Positions 34,060-43,503 are shown, counted from the stretch's first letter. The stretch: DNA of 64,000 nt from Gemmatimonadota bacterium (GCA_040882465.1 JBBEBG010000028.1:26871-90870), one strand, 5' to 3'. Numbers and translations are program-made. The notes: generated from the letters alone by a model not told the origin.

Positions 34060-35652
34060 TCAGATCCGCTCTTCGGGCTCGTCGGGGCGCGGGCGCCAGG
34101 CCACGCGATAGAGCTCGGTGCGGCGGTCTCGCCAGGGTTGGACGGTGCCTTCGTAGCGATGTCTTCGCAGCAGTTCGAGGTCGGCGTCCGCGATCACGAG
34201 CGTCTCGACATTCGGGGTGGATTCGCCGGCCACTCCGTCGCGGGCGAACGCATGGTCGAGGGGAGTGAAGATCCCCGACTGCGCGTAATGGGTGTCCCCA
34301 TGTGCCACGAAGGGAAGGTTCCCGGTCGTGCCGGAGGCCACGACGTAGACATCGTTCTCGACGGCCCTTGCCTGACAGCAGTACCGGACCCGAAGATAGC
34401 CGGCCCGGTCTTCCTCGGAGAAGGGTACGAAGAGGATCTGGGCGCCGTCTCCGGCGACGATCCGGGCCAGCTCGGGAAACAGGACGTCATAAGAGGGGAG
34501 GATGGCGATGCGGCCCCGATCCGTCGGAAAGACGCTTAGTCCCGTGCCGGGCTCGATTCCCCACCACCTCCGCTCCTCCGGCGTGACGTGAATTCGGGGC
34601 TGCTGCTCGATCGTGCCGTCCCGGCGAAAGAGAAAAGCGACGTTGAAGAGGCGGTCGTCCACGATCGTGAACTGAGATCCCCCGATGATGTTCACATTGT
34701 ATTTGATCGCGGCGCCGGAGAAGAAGTCGAGGTAGCGGGGCGTGAGCTTCGCCAGGGCGCGGACGGTCTCGGCAGGAGTGCGCCGCGGTTCGAGCCCGCT
34801 GAGCTGGTTCGTGATGAGCTCGGGGAATAACACGAAATCGGCCTTGCTGTTGGCCGCCGCGTCCACGAAGAACGAGCACTGCGCTTCGAGCTCCTCCCAT
34901 GAGTCGATGGGCCGCATCCGATACTGAACGGCGCAGAGCCGAACCTGTGAGACCCGGTACCAACGCTGCTTCGGGTCGCGAATATGGTCCAGATTGGTCC
35001 ACTCGAGGTGTGTCGCGTATCCCCGCGAAGCGGTATCGGACGGGAAATAATCCGGAATGAGCTCCCGAAGCACGAACCCGTTCGCCACCTGCGTCGTGAG
35101 AACCGGATCGTAGAGCCCTCGTTCGATCACCTTCTCCACGTATTCACGTGCAGACATCCCCTCCGGCTGACTTCCGAATCCGGGGATGCGGCCTCCGATG
35201 ACGATGCGCGCGAGGTTGAGCTCGCGGCTGAGGGCCTTGCGAGCGTCGTAGAGACGGCGCGCCAGGTGCATCCCCCGGAACTCGGGATCCACCATGATCT
35301 CGATCCCGTACAGCGTGTCGCCGCCCGGCGTGTGGTTGCGGATGTATCCGCCGTCGGAAACGCGCTTCCAGTCGTGCCACTCGTGGTCGCGATCGTAATC
35401 CACGATGAGCGAAGTCGAAGAGGCGACGAGTCGGCCGTCGTACTCGAGGCAGAGTTGCCCTTCCGGAAAGATATCGAGTTGGCTTTCGAGCTGGTCCTTC
35501 GCCCAGGGTGTCATTCCCGGAAAGCAGCGCTCCTGCAGGGCGACCAGCTCCGGGTAGTCCTCGAGGGCCAACCCGCGAACGCGGATCTTCCTCTCGAAGT
35601 CTTTCAGGGGTAGGCTGGCCTTCGACCCTTTCGATTCCCTACTCTTGGTCAT
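34060..35652 (-). CDS. GNAT acetyltransferase / carbon-nitrogen hydrolase fusion
   Basis: A 530-residue bifunctional protein. Residues 20-210 form a GNAT fold (IRVRGLALEDYPELVALQERC, IEIMVDPEFRGMHLARRLY). Residues 235-520 form a nitrilase-superfamily domain like B. subtilis YhcX-type proteins (VLFPELIT, RIHVTPEERRWWGI, ILPSYDVLFPELARI, RVRYCCQARAVENDVYV, QSGIFTPLDHAFARDG). The catalytic Glu is present in FPELI. The catalytic Lys position reads Arg (in RIHVTP, where relatives have KIH) and the nucleophile Cys reads Ser (PSYD where relatives have CYD). The nitrilase half is thus probably not active in the usual way. The gene is divergent from the amidohydrolase gene 38 bases away. Confidence 0.88.
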   Translation of the reverse strand: MTKSRESKGSKASLPLKDFERKIRVRGLALEDYPELVALQERCFPGMTPWAKDQLESQLDIFPEGQLCLEYDGRLVASSTSLIVDYDRDHEWHDWKRVSDGGYIRNHTPGGDTLYGIEIMVDPEFRGMHLARRLYDARKALSRELNLARIVIGGRIPGFGSQPEGMSAREYVEKVIERGLYDPVLTTQVANGFVLRELIPDYFPSDTASRGYATHLEWTNLDHIRDPKQRWYRVSQVRLCAVQYRMRPIDSWEELEAQCSFFVDAAANSKADFVLFPELITNQLSGLEPRRTPAETVRALAKLTPRYLDFFSGAAIKYNVNIIGGSQFTIVDDRLFNVAFLFRRDGTIEQQPRIHVTPEERRWWGIEPGTGLSVFPTDRGRIAILPSYDVLFPELARIVAGDGAQILFVPFSEEDRAGYLRVRYCCQARAVENDVYVVASGTTGNLPFVAHGDTHYAQSGIFTPLDHAFARDGVAGESTPNVETLVIADADLELLRRHRYEGTVQPWRDRRTELYRVAWRPRPDEPEERI

Positions 35653-35690
35653 GGCTCTCAATCCAGTGAATCGGGGAGGATTCGAACACC

Positions 35691-36521
35691 ATGCTCATTG
35701 ACTGTCACGTGCATCTCAACAACTACCACACAGCTGAAGGCGAAGCTCCCCGGCCAACGGAGGCCAACGTCCAACGCCTCTTCGACGCTATGGCCCAACA
35801 TGGTGTCGATCACGCCATCGTGCTCACCTCTTACAAGGTGGACGTGGAGCGGCCGAGCGTCGAGCACGTCCTGGAGATCCTCGCCGAAGATCCGAGGACG
35901 ACGGTGATCGAAGGACTCCGGTGGCGCGGCGACACGCGGACGGACCTCTTCCACATGGAAGAGCGGATCCGGGATGGGCTGGTCAAGGGCATCAAGCTCT
36001 ACCCCGGTTACGACAAGTACCCGATCAACGATCCCTCGCTGGAGACGGTTTTCCGCATCGCCGCCAAGCACAATGTGCCAGTCATGATCCACTGCGGCGA
36101 CACCTACGCGGCGAACGCGAAGGTTCGAATGGCTCATCCCCTCCTCGTGGATGACGTGGCGGTGGACTATCCCGATGTCCGATTTGTCATCTGCCACCTC
36201 GGAAATCCCTGGTTCCAGGACACCGCCGAGGTGCTTTATAAAAACGACAATGTTTTTGCCGACATCTCCGGGCTCGTTCTCGGAGACTTCGACTATGCCT
36301 TCGAGCGTCACCTGGTCGCGCGCGTGAAGGACATGATCGCGTATATGGGCGATCCCGGACGCCAGCTCATGTACGGAAGTGACTGGCCGCTCGTCGAGAT
36401 GGGGCCGTACGTGAAGTTCCTCAATTCGCTCGAGTTCGAGGGAGAGACCTTCGAGAACATCGCGTGGCGGACCGCGTCGCGGCTCTTCGAGATCGACGTG
36501 GAGGCTTTGAAAGAGAGCTGA
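35691..36521 (+). CDS. Amidohydrolase-family TIM-barrel metalloenzyme
   Basis: A 276-residue cytoplasmic amidohydrolase (amidohydro_2 type). MLIDCHVHLNNY holds the HxH metal site, IKLYPGY the barrel lysine region, VPVMIHCGDTYA a metal His, VRFVICHLGNPW another His and LMYGSDWP the catalytic Asp. Relatives include decarboxylases such as ACMSD/gamma-resorcylate decarboxylase and lactonases; the reaction cannot be narrowed. It overlaps the following amidohydrolase lipoprotein gene by one base (TGATG), which suggests an operon. Confidence 0.88.
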   Translation: MLIDCHVHLNNYHTAEGEAPRPTEANVQRLFDAMAQHGVDHAIVLTSYKVDVERPSVEHVLEILAEDPRTTVIEGLRWRGDTRTDLFHMEERIRDGLVKGIKLYPGYDKYPINDPSLETVFRIAAKHNVPVMIHCGDTYAANAKVRMAHPLLVDDVAVDYPDVRFVICHLGNPWFQDTAEVLYKNDNVFADISGLVLGDFDYAFERHLVARVKDMIAYMGDPGRQLMYGSDWPLVEMGPYVKFLNSLEFEGETFENIAWRTASRLFEIDVEALKES

Positions 36522-38206
36522 TGCGAGCCCCGGGACCCCGCTTGGCCCTATTGGCCGCGTTGGCCCTCGCGGGCTGTGCCGGCGAGGCTGCGGTGCCCGC
36601 GGACCTGGTCTTTCTCGATGGGCTCGTTTACACCGTAGACCCCGAACGGCCCCGGGCGGAGGCTGTCGCCGTCCGCGACGGCCGTATCGCTTATGTGGGT
36701 GATGCGGGAGGGGCAAGAGCACTTATCGGCCCCGAAACCGAGGTGATCGCGCTCGAGGGCCGAATGTTACTTCCGGGATTCCACGACACCCACGTCCATC
36801 CGGTGTCCGGGGGAATCGAGCTCGGCCAGTGCGATCTGAACCCCGCGGAATCCCGGGCCGACATCGTCCGCCTCGTTTCGGCGTGCGCGGCGCGGGATCC
36901 GGAGGCGGAATGGGTTCGCGGCGGGGGATTTCAGCTTCCGATCTTTCCCGACGGTGCGCCGCCCCGAATGCTGCTGGACAGCCTCGTGCCCGATCGGCCC
37001 GCGTACCTCACCTCCTCGGATGCCCATACCGCCTGGGTGAACTCGGCGGCGCTGGCGCTGGCCGGCGTCACAGCCGAGTCCACCGATCCGCCGCCCGACG
37101 GAGTCATCGTGCGCACCCCCGGCGGCGAGCCGCAGGGGACGCTGCGCGAGAGCGCGATGGAGCTGGTGGGCCGCCTTCTGGAGGAACCGTCCGACGCCGA
37201 AGTGCAGGCAGGCTTAGAGCGTGGCCTCGCCCGCGCGGCTTCGCTCGGGATCACCACGGTGCATGAGGCGAGTGCCGGGGAGGCCTTCGTACGTGCCTAC
37301 GCGGCGGCGGAAGGGGAAGGGTGGCTCACGGCCCGCGCCGTGATCGCGCTCAGGGTGGACCCGAACCGGGGGGTCACCCAGATACCCGAGCTCGAAGCCC
37401 TTCGCGACCGCACCATAGGCCGTCTCGTCCGTCCCGTGGCGGCCAAGATCTTTCTCGACGGCGTGATCGAGGGAGGCACGGCGGCCCTGCTCGAACCCTA
37501 CACCGACCGCCCCGCGTGGAGGGGCGAGTTAAGCGTCCCGCCGGACACGCTCACGGCACTCGTGATGGCGCTGGACGACGCGGGCTTCAAGGTCCATGTG
37601 CATGCGATCGGGGACCGGGCCATTCGCACTGCGCTCGATGCCTTCGAGGCGCAGCACGCCAGGGATGGAGGCGCGGGGCCCCGTCACATCCTGGCCCACA
37701 TCCAGCTTTTCGACCCTGAAGACATCCCGCGCTTCGCGGAGCTCGGCGTAGTTGCCAGCTTCCAGCCGCTCTGGTTCTACGAGGACAGCTACATCACCGA
37801 CCTCACGGTGCCGCGCCTGGGTCCCGAGCGATCGCGTTGGCTCTATCCCGCCCGAAGCGTATTCGAGACGGGGGCCGTCGTCGCCGCGGGAAGCGACTGG
37901 TCGGTGACCTCGATGGACCCGCTCCGGGCGATCGAAGTCGCCGTGACACGCCGGAACCCGGACCAGGATACCGGCGCGGCCTGGATCCCCGAGGAGCGGG
38001 TGGACCTGGAAAGCATGATCCGGGCCTACACTCTGAACGGCGCGATCGCGGGCGACATGGAGGGTGAAACCGGCACCATCACGGTGGGCAAGATCGCAGA
38101 CCTCGTCGTCCTGGACACCAACCTCTTTCGGGTGCCGCCCGAGCGGATTTCCGACACACGGGTGGATCTCACCGTTTTCGAGGGACGGGTCGTGTATCGG
38201 AGGTAG
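36521..38206 (+). CDS. YtcJ-like amidohydrolase lipoprotein
   Basis: A 561-residue metal-dependent amidohydrolase of the YtcJ/amidohydrolase_3 group with a lipobox (LALAGC), so it is probably anchored in the envelope. Motifs are VYTVDPERPRAEAVAVRDGRIAYVGD cut to its gist (beta-sandwich start), LLPGFHDTHVHP (HxH), VAAKIFLDGVIEGGTA (barrel Lys), KVHVHAIGDRAI, HILAHIQLF and VVAAGSDWSVTSM (Asp). The C-terminus ends with GKIADLVVLD and VVYRR. The substrate is unknown. It is coupled to the upstream amidohydrolase gene. Confidence 0.9.
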   Translation: MRAPGPRLALLAALALAGCAGEAAVPADLVFLDGLVYTVDPERPRAEAVAVRDGRIAYVGDAGGARALIGPETEVIALEGRMLLPGFHDTHVHPVSGGIELGQCDLNPAESRADIVRLVSACAARDPEAEWVRGGGFQLPIFPDGAPPRMLLDSLVPDRPAYLTSSDAHTAWVNSAALALAGVTAESTDPPPDGVIVRTPGGEPQGTLRESAMELVGRLLEEPSDAEVQAGLERGLARAASLGITTVHEASAGEAFVRAYAAAEGEGWLTARAVIALRVDPNRGVTQIPELEALRDRTIGRLVRPVAAKIFLDGVIEGGTAALLEPYTDRPAWRGELSVPPDTLTALVMALDDAGFKVHVHAIGDRAIRTALDAFEAQHARDGGAGPRHILAHIQLFDPEDIPRFAELGVVASFQPLWFYEDSYITDLTVPRLGPERSRWLYPARSVFETGAVVAAGSDWSVTSMDPLRAIEVAVTRRNPDQDTGAAWIPEERVDLESMIRAYTLNGAIAGDMEGETGTITVGKIADLVVLDTNLFRVPPERISDTRVDLTVFEGRVVYRR

Positions 38207-38283
38207 GCCCCGGACGAGGGCGGCGACTGGCGCCACCGCCGGAAGCAGCACTTGCGGGCGATCGGGCGGAAGGCCCTGGTACT

Positions 38284-38311
38284 TTGGGATTAGTTCCGTC
38301 TTTAATCCCAA
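38284..38311. promoter_or_regulatory. Inverted repeat upstream of GGDEF gene
   Basis: Perfect 9-bp arms TTGGGATTA and TAATCCCAA with a 10-base spacer. It lies 77 bases after the amidohydrolase stop and 113 bases before the next start, in an A/T-richer intergenic stretch. It could be an operator or a weak terminator; no T-run follows. Confidence 0.4.
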
Positions 38312-38424
38312 TGAGCGATGGGCTCCGACCGTCGAGTACACATATGTTTCGCGCATGCTACAACACTCCGCCCACGGAGCCGCATCACTCTATATACCCA
38401 TCGCTTATCGATAGTGAGGTCCGC

Positions 38425-39087
38425 ATGGATAAGTCTTTGCCCCCCCTGAATGGGCGTCCGGCTAAGCCGAACGGGAATGGCCGGAGCGCTGAAACCCGAG
38501 CACGGCCGCCGGGCGACGCCGCCATGCGCAAATCGAGGATCACACGCGCCAACTGGGCACCGACCGACTATACCCCGGCCCGGGTGGCGGACTCCCCATT
38601 AGGGTCCGACCAACGCGTCCTCCTGGACGAGGTCTACCGCGACGACGACACGGGACTGTTCAATCGGAGGGCTTGGAACGAAGCACGCCCCCGTGTCGAT
38701 GGGGATCCGGACACCGAAGTCCTCGCCGTGGACATCGTGGGACTCAAGCGCACGAACGACACGCTCGGGCACGAGGCAGGGGATCGACTGATCGGCGAGG
38801 TCGCGAAGGCGTTGAGCGTGATCGCGAGCGAGTGGGACATTCAGTCCCGCAATCTCTGGCGGATCGGGGGGGACGAGTTCGTTGTCGCGGTCCCGTCGGG
38901 CTGGGCCGACGAGTTCGGTCGGCGTCTGGAGGAAGCCGTGGGAATGCATCCGATCAGGGGAACGAAGTTCGCCAGCGGTGTTCGGTACGGTGTAGGAGCC
39001 GACTTTTCCGCGGCAGACCATGCCCTTCTCGTCGCCCGTGACCAACTGGTGCAGACGCACCCCCGCTTCGCGGTGCGGCCTTCGTAG
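38425..39087 (+). CDS. Small GGDEF-domain protein
   Basis: A 220-residue protein with a polar, Pro/Asn-rich N-terminus of about 50 residues and one GGDEF domain. The domain has DDTGLFNRRAWNEA, the metal-site VDIVGLKRTNDTLGHEAGD and RIGGDEFVV. No sensor or membrane segment is visible. The domain looks intact through GGDEF but is shorter than usual after it. It may therefore be a soluble diguanylate cyclase or a c-di-GMP/GTP-binding regulator. GAGG lies five bases before ATG 38425. The upstream region has an inverted repeat. Confidence 0.75.
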   Translation: MDKSLPPLNGRPAKPNGNGRSAETRARPPGDAAMRKSRITRANWAPTDYTPARVADSPLGSDQRVLLDEVYRDDDTGLFNRRAWNEARPRVDGDPDTEVLAVDIVGLKRTNDTLGHEAGDRLIGEVAKALSVIASEWDIQSRNLWRIGGDEFVVAVPSGWADEFGRRLEEAVGMHPIRGTKFASGVRYGVGADFSAADHALLVARDQLVQTHPRFAVRPS

Positions 39088-39163
39088 GAACGCTGTGGGT
39101 CGGGCGAGGGTGGCGAGCCTTGTCTTCGGACTCCCTCCGCTCTCTCCCGGAAGTGCCTCGCGC

Positions 39164-39982
39164 TCATCTCCAAGAATTCCACAACCAGATGTTCACGAGC
39201 CCGCATTTCCCATGGTCCCAAGCATATCCGAGCGGGACGTCGATCGCGTCCTTGTAGACCTCGATTCCAGCCACACCTGCGATCGGAATCTCGTCAATCG
39301 GGTAAGTGAGGGGCCAGCGGTTCAGGCGCACGACGATGCAGTCTTCCCCGTTTCGAGAGTCGGGGTGCCACAGACCCTTTTGCCCCCGGGAGCCAATGCT
39401 GAGTGAGAGGCCCGTCTGTGCAGCAATGTACTCGGTAAGAGATGGTGGATTCAAAACTTCGAGTATCGCGCCCGCGAAAAACGCCCCTTTCCCTTCAAGT
39501 TGATGTCGCCGGATCCACTCCTGTCCCCTGGTCACCCGTGGAGGAGGCGGCGCCCGCGCAACGATTGGATCCAGCGCGATCGGGGCCGGCTCGAGTCGGA
39601 TGGCCGGAAGAATGACTTCCTCACTCTCACCGACGAAGAGAGAATCGACTGCGGACTCCCCGTAGGCCATGTGGGTCGTTTCGAGTCGGAAGGGTCCGCC
39701 TCCGACGGCCAGCAAGACCCTGAAGAGTCCAGCCTCGCCGGACACATCTGTCCCGAGGATTCCGTCGTCGGAGTCGCGCACTTCGACCGACACTGTGGGC
39801 ACGCCTTCACCGGTCACGCCATCGACGACCCGACCGACAATCGCTTGGGCGTGAATTGAGCAAGGGCGCGCCAGCGGCGTGAGCATCATCGCCACCAAGA
39901 AGGCCGCGCCCTTCAGTCTCCACTGGTGCGTAGCGGGTTCCACTTCGCTTCCAGATATGTCCGGGCAGAGGAAAGGGTCCAC
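39164..39982 (-). CDS. Carboxypeptidase-regulatory/plug domain protein
   Basis: A 272-residue exported protein. A hydrophobic segment (GAAFLVAMMLTPLARPCSIHAQ) precedes a carboxypeptidase-regulatory-like beta domain (IVGRVVDGVTGEGVPTVSVEV, FRLETTHMAYGESAV). A plug-like C-terminal part follows, with LTEYIAAQTGLSLSIG, CIVVRLNRWP, IAGIEVYKDAIDVPLGYA and CGLVNIWLW. This is the N-terminal architecture of TonB-dependent receptors without a barrel, a common stand-alone protein in Gemmatimonadota. The GTG at 39982 leaves 25 odd residues before the signal, so the true start is probably nearer the hydrophobic segment. Confidence 0.7.
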   Translation of the reverse strand: MDPFLCPDISGSEVEPATHQWRLKGAAFLVAMMLTPLARPCSIHAQAIVGRVVDGVTGEGVPTVSVEVRDSDDGILGTDVSGEAGLFRVLLAVGGGPFRLETTHMAYGESAVDSLFVGESEEVILPAIRLEPAPIALDPIVARAPPPPRVTRGQEWIRRHQLEGKGAFFAGAILEVLNPPSLTEYIAAQTGLSLSIGSRGQKGLWHPDSRNGEDCIVVRLNRWPLTYPIDEIPIAGVAGIEVYKDAIDVPLGYAWDHGKCGLVNIWLWNSWR

Positions 39983-39994
39983 CCAAGAGTACCT

Positions 39995-40276
39995 TCAGAT
40001 TTGAGCCCGCGCACTGTCTTCTTGTCGTTCTCCCGAGCCACTGAAGGCCGCACTGGTTCCCAGCAGCGTACGATGATCCCTGATCCATGCCCACAGCTCG
40101 CTGGCCGTCCCCTCAAGGCGATCGTCGAGCTTGCGGGCTGGTAGGCGCACGCTCCTCTTCCCTTCACACGTCGCCCTGTACACCCCGTGCTTCGAGCGGC
40201 CCGTGGCCTCGGCCACCTCCGCGACGGTTAGCCGGATCACACACGGTCGCAGGGGCCTGCGAGTTACCATGAGCAT
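39995..40276 (-). CDS. Excisionase-like helix-turn-helix protein
   Basis: A 93-residue basic protein. RLTVAEVAEATGRSKHGVYRAT reads as a helix-turn-helix followed by a wing-like EGKRSVRLPARKLDD and then SELWAWIRDH. This layout is that of MerR/excisionase-type DNA-binding proteins. Start choice between ATG 40276 and 40270 is open; there is no clear ribosome-binding site. No integrase lies beside it. It could also be a chromosomal regulator. Confidence 0.5.
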   Translation of the reverse strand: MLMVTRRPLRPCVIRLTVAEVAEATGRSKHGVYRATCEGKRSVRLPARKLDDRLEGTASELWAWIRDHRTLLGTSAAFSGSGERQEDSARAQI

Positions 40277-40413
40277 TCCGAGCGAGGGGCGGAAACCATC
40301 GGCCCCATTGGGGCGTGCCCCTCGCTGTCTTCGGCCCATTCCTCTTGACAGCCTGAAGGAACGGTTGAATCATAACTCTCTGTTGCTTCAGATAATCTGA
40401 AGGAGTTGGCTCA

Positions 40414-40755
40414 ATGTCCAGAGAGTCGCACGAGCTGCTTCAGGGCACCCTGGAGCTGCTGGTCCTCAAGGCACTTTCGCTCGAGTCGATGCATGGGTGG
40501 GGGCTCGCGCAACGTATCGAGCAGATGAGCCGAGAGATCTTCCAGGTGAGTCAAGGGTCGCTTTACCCAGCTCTCCAGCGAATGAAACTAAAGGGTTGGA
40601 TTCGATCAGAGTGGAGGATGACAAAGAACAGCAGACGGGCCCGTTATTACATGCTAACCCCTTCCGGGGAGCGACAGCTCGATCGGGAGGCAGCGAGCTG
40701 GGAACGTGCGTCGAAGGGCGTCAATTGGGTGTTGAGCTCGGAGGGCACGGGATGA
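40414..40755 (+). CDS. PadR-family transcriptional regulator
   Basis: A 113-residue winged-helix regulator. LLQGTLELLVLKALSLESMHGWGLAQRIE, shortened here in meaning to the family opening LQGTLxLLxLKAL, is followed by FQVSQGSLYPALQRMKLKGWI and RRARYYMLTPSGERQL. In Acidobacteria and Gemmatimonadota, PadR genes of this type commonly precede ADOP permeases. Its stop overlaps the permease start (ATGA), so it probably controls its own operon. GGAG lies 11 bases before the ATG. Confidence 0.93.
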   Translation: MSRESHELLQGTLELLVLKALSLESMHGWGLAQRIEQMSREIFQVSQGSLYPALQRMKLKGWIRSEWRMTKNSRRARYYMLTPSGERQLDREAASWERASKGVNWVLSSEGTG

Positions 40756-43388
40756 GAGCGCTTTCGGAAGTAGCGGGGCGCCTCCGCGCTTTATTCTTCG
40801 GTGACCGTGAGGATCGGGATCTCGACGAAGAGCTGCGGTTCCACGTGGACATGGCCACCGAAGAGAACGTTCGACAGGGGCTGAGCCCGCGGGAGGCACG
40901 ACGCCGAGCGCAGCTCCGGCTCGGTGGTCCAGTTCAGGTCCGAGAAGCGACGCGGGACGCTCGTGGCGTACGCTGGGTCGAAGAGCACGCACGCGACGTT
41001 CGGTACGCCCTTCGCGGCCTACGCAGGAATCCCCTGTTCTCGACCACTGTCGTGCTCACATTGGCGCTGGGGCTGGGTGCCATGGCCGCGATGTTCGGCG
41101 TGGCCGACGCCCTCCTACTTCGGCCGTTGCCCTACCATGAGCCTGACCGACTCGTTGAGGTACTCGCGGTTACGCAAAATGGGGACATGAGACCGTACAT
41201 TCCCTGGGATCGCGCGCAGGTGTGGCATCAGCAGTCCGAGGTCTTTCAGGGCGCGTTCAGCCATGCCCGCGGAGCGGTCCTATTTACGGGTGGATCGGAA
41301 CCCCAGGTCTTGTCCGTCCAAGCAGTGACGCACGAGTTCGAGGAGGTCCTCGGCGTGCGCCCGATCCTCGGACGCGGGTTAGCGCCCGAGGATGCGGATC
41401 CTGGGGCCCCTCCGGTAGTCGTGCTCGATCATGCCTTCTGGCACCGCGTGCTCGGAGGCGATACGGAGGTGATCGGGCGAGTGATCGAACTGGAAGGAGC
41501 ACAACATCGTGTCGTTGGTGTGATGCCGGCCGGATTCAAGTTCCCTGAGTACTCCACGACCGAGGCCTGGATGCCGATCCGGTCGGACGGCTCTTTCCTC
41601 GGTCCCGGTGGAGGCGGCGCGGGGCTTTACTTCGTTGCTCGGCTGGCGGAGGGGTCCCTGCCCGTGGCCCAGATACGTGCGGACGCAATCGCAAGCACTC
41701 TTTCCGAACAGCAAGCCCGAGGGGAGGGTTGGTCCGTCATGCTCCGCCCGTTCGGCGCGGCGACTCGGGCCCAGAACTCTCGGGTCCTTTGGTTGCTCGG
41801 GGGCGCCGTGGCGGTTCTTCTGCTGATCGCGGGCATCAACGCTACAGCACTTCTTCTCGTTCGTGGCTGGTCACGCTCGCGAGAGTTGGCTGTGCGCGCG
41901 GCCCTGGGCGCATCGCGCTGGAGGGTGGCCAGACAGCTCCTCACTGAAAGCGTGATACTCGGGCTATTGAGCGGCGTTGCCGCGGTCGTTCTTGCTCTCG
42001 TCGCGCTGTCATCGTTTCGGGGCATCATCCCCGGCTCGATCACATTTTTCGCACCCTTCGAGATCAAGATGGAACTGCGCACGCTCGGTTTCACCTTTCT
42101 CGTTGCCACCGCGACGGGGTTCGTGATCGGGCTCTTCCCCGCTCTGCTCGCTGCACGAAGTTCCTCGCCCGCGAACCACGCCGCCCTGACCACCTACGCG
42201 AGTGCCACGAGTCAAAAGAACCGGCTGCGGCGGGGCCTGGTCGTGGTTGAAATGTCACTCACGGTGATGTTGCTCGTCGGCGCGGGCCTGCTCACCAACA
42301 GTTTCGTGCAGCTGATGCGCGTGGAACCGGGGTTCCGAGTTGAAAACCTTGCGGTGTTGCGGCTCAACCTCCCGTCATCGAGTTACCCATCGTCCACAAG
42401 CAGGGCTGCATTCCTCCGCATACTTGAAGAACGGCTCGAGGCACTGCCCGAGGTGCGAGGTGTGTCGGTCAACGGAGGGGTACCACCGACGTCAGGGTTC
42501 CACTTTGGCGTTGCGCTCGAGACAGAAGCCGGCATGGCGCCGAGCCAACCGCAGCTGCTTCCGTTTGCAAACATTAGACCGGATTTCTTCGAGGTCCTGG
42601 AGGTTCCGATCGCTGCTGGGCGGCCTCTACGTGAGGAAGACGTGGGAACCGACAACGTGATGATTGATCTCGACATGGCGCGTCTACTCTGGGGACGGGC
42701 CAGCCCGCTCGGTCGAAGCTTTCGGATAGGCGCCGAACGACCCTGGCTTACCGTCGTCGGAGTTACGCGTGACCTGCGGTTGATGGGGCCCGATGACCGG
42801 AATGGCAGCTATGAGATTCTCTATCCGCTTGGGCCGAACACGGCACCGTCTTACGTGCCTCTGGCGATTCGCACCGGTGGCGATCCACGGCCGCTGCTGG
42901 CCTCCATCCGAAGCATTGTTCACGAATTGGATTCCCTGCAACCGATCGAAGAGCTGCGGCCGGCCATAGAACTCTATGCGGCCACGATCGCCATGCCGCG
43001 CTTCTTGTTGGTGCTCATGGCGGTGCTCTCCGGATTAGCACTTTTCCTCGCCGCTGTCGGAACTCATGGGATGCTAGCCTATGGCGTCGTCCAGCGGCGA
43101 AACGAGCTAGGAATTCGAATAGCGCTTGGAGCGCCGACGCGAAGGATATGGTTGGGCGTCGTAGCAGAGGGCGTATTCCTGGCAGCCGTCGGAGCCGGTT
43201 TCGGAGTCATCCTTGCGTTGACGTTTTCCCGGGCTATCGGCGGTCTCTTGTACGCTGTCGAGCCGTCCGATCCGAGAACGATCATTGTGGCCGTCTCGAT
43301 CAGTGTTGCCGCCGCGGCGATCGCGTGCTTTTCCCCCGCGCGGCGCGCAGTGATCGGTCATCCCGCCGATGTATTGAGGGCGGATTGA
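40752..43388 (+). CDS. ADOP-family ABC permease (MacB/FtsX-like)
   Basis: An 878-residue permease. Residues 1-75 carry the cytoplasmic N-terminal text DLDEELRFHVDMATEENVRQGLSPREARRRA (only its hallmark DEELRFH...GLSPREARR matters), then the MacB-type periplasmic domain (about 110-310). Four membrane helices and a second periplasmic domain lead to the final FtsX core (VGTHGMLAYGVVQRRNELGIRIALGA). This duplicated layout without an ATPase gene beside it matches acidobacterial duplicated orphan permeases. The exported substrate is unknown. Codon use is less G/C-rich at third positions than in genes further left, consistent with transfer. Confidence 0.92.
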   Translation: MRALSEVAGRLRALFFGDREDRDLDEELRFHVDMATEENVRQGLSPREARRRAQLRLGGPVQVREATRDARGVRWVEEHARDVRYALRGLRRNPLFSTTVVLTLALGLGAMAAMFGVADALLLRPLPYHEPDRLVEVLAVTQNGDMRPYIPWDRAQVWHQQSEVFQGAFSHARGAVLFTGGSEPQVLSVQAVTHEFEEVLGVRPILGRGLAPEDADPGAPPVVVLDHAFWHRVLGGDTEVIGRVIELEGAQHRVVGVMPAGFKFPEYSTTEAWMPIRSDGSFLGPGGGGAGLYFVARLAEGSLPVAQIRADAIASTLSEQQARGEGWSVMLRPFGAATRAQNSRVLWLLGGAVAVLLLIAGINATALLLVRGWSRSRELAVRAALGASRWRVARQLLTESVILGLLSGVAAVVLALVALSSFRGIIPGSITFFAPFEIKMELRTLGFTFLVATATGFVIGLFPALLAARSSSPANHAALTTYASATSQKNRLRRGLVVVEMSLTVMLLVGAGLLTNSFVQLMRVEPGFRVENLAVLRLNLPSSSYPSSTSRAAFLRILEERLEALPEVRGVSVNGGVPPTSGFHFGVALETEAGMAPSQPQLLPFANIRPDFFEVLEVPIAAGRPLREEDVGTDNVMIDLDMARLLWGRASPLGRSFRIGAERPWLTVVGVTRDLRLMGPDDRNGSYEILYPLGPNTAPSYVPLAIRTGGDPRPLLASIRSIVHELDSLQPIEELRPAIELYAATIAMPRFLLVLMAVLSGLALFLAAVGTHGMLAYGVVQRRNELGIRIALGAPTRRIWLGVVAEGVFLAAVGAGFGVILALTFSRAIGGLLYAVEPSDPRTIIVAVSISVAAAAIACFSPARRAVIGHPADVLRAD

Positions 43389-43460
43389 ACCTGAGGCTCG
43401 ACGCGCTTTTTATTTCGCGGAAGTGGCGAGGGGGGCGTGACGTCCACCCGGACTACCGTT

Positions 43461-43495
43461 GCCGCCGGCGCACGCGGAGTGCGTGCGCCGGCGGC
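43461..43495. terminator. Bidirectional hairpin between convergent genes
   Basis: Perfect 15-bp stem GCCGCCGGCGCACGC/GCGTGCGCCGGCGGC with a GGAGT loop, placed between the ADOP permease and the convergent CHRD gene. There is no T-run on either side, so it may act as a transcription roadblock or RNA-protecting stem rather than a classic terminator. Confidence 0.6.
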
Positions 43496-43503
43496 CAGCA
43501 GCG

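Noticed and set aside
39995..40276. Integrase/excisionase module of the tRNA-Cys island
   Set aside because: The helix-turn-helix protein lies outside the repeats and no integrase is near it; kept only as a tentative gene.
43461..43495. Attachment or IS end at the 15-bp inverted repeat
   Set aside because: Position between two convergent stop codons and the short loop fit a transcription-stopping hairpin better; no target duplication seen.
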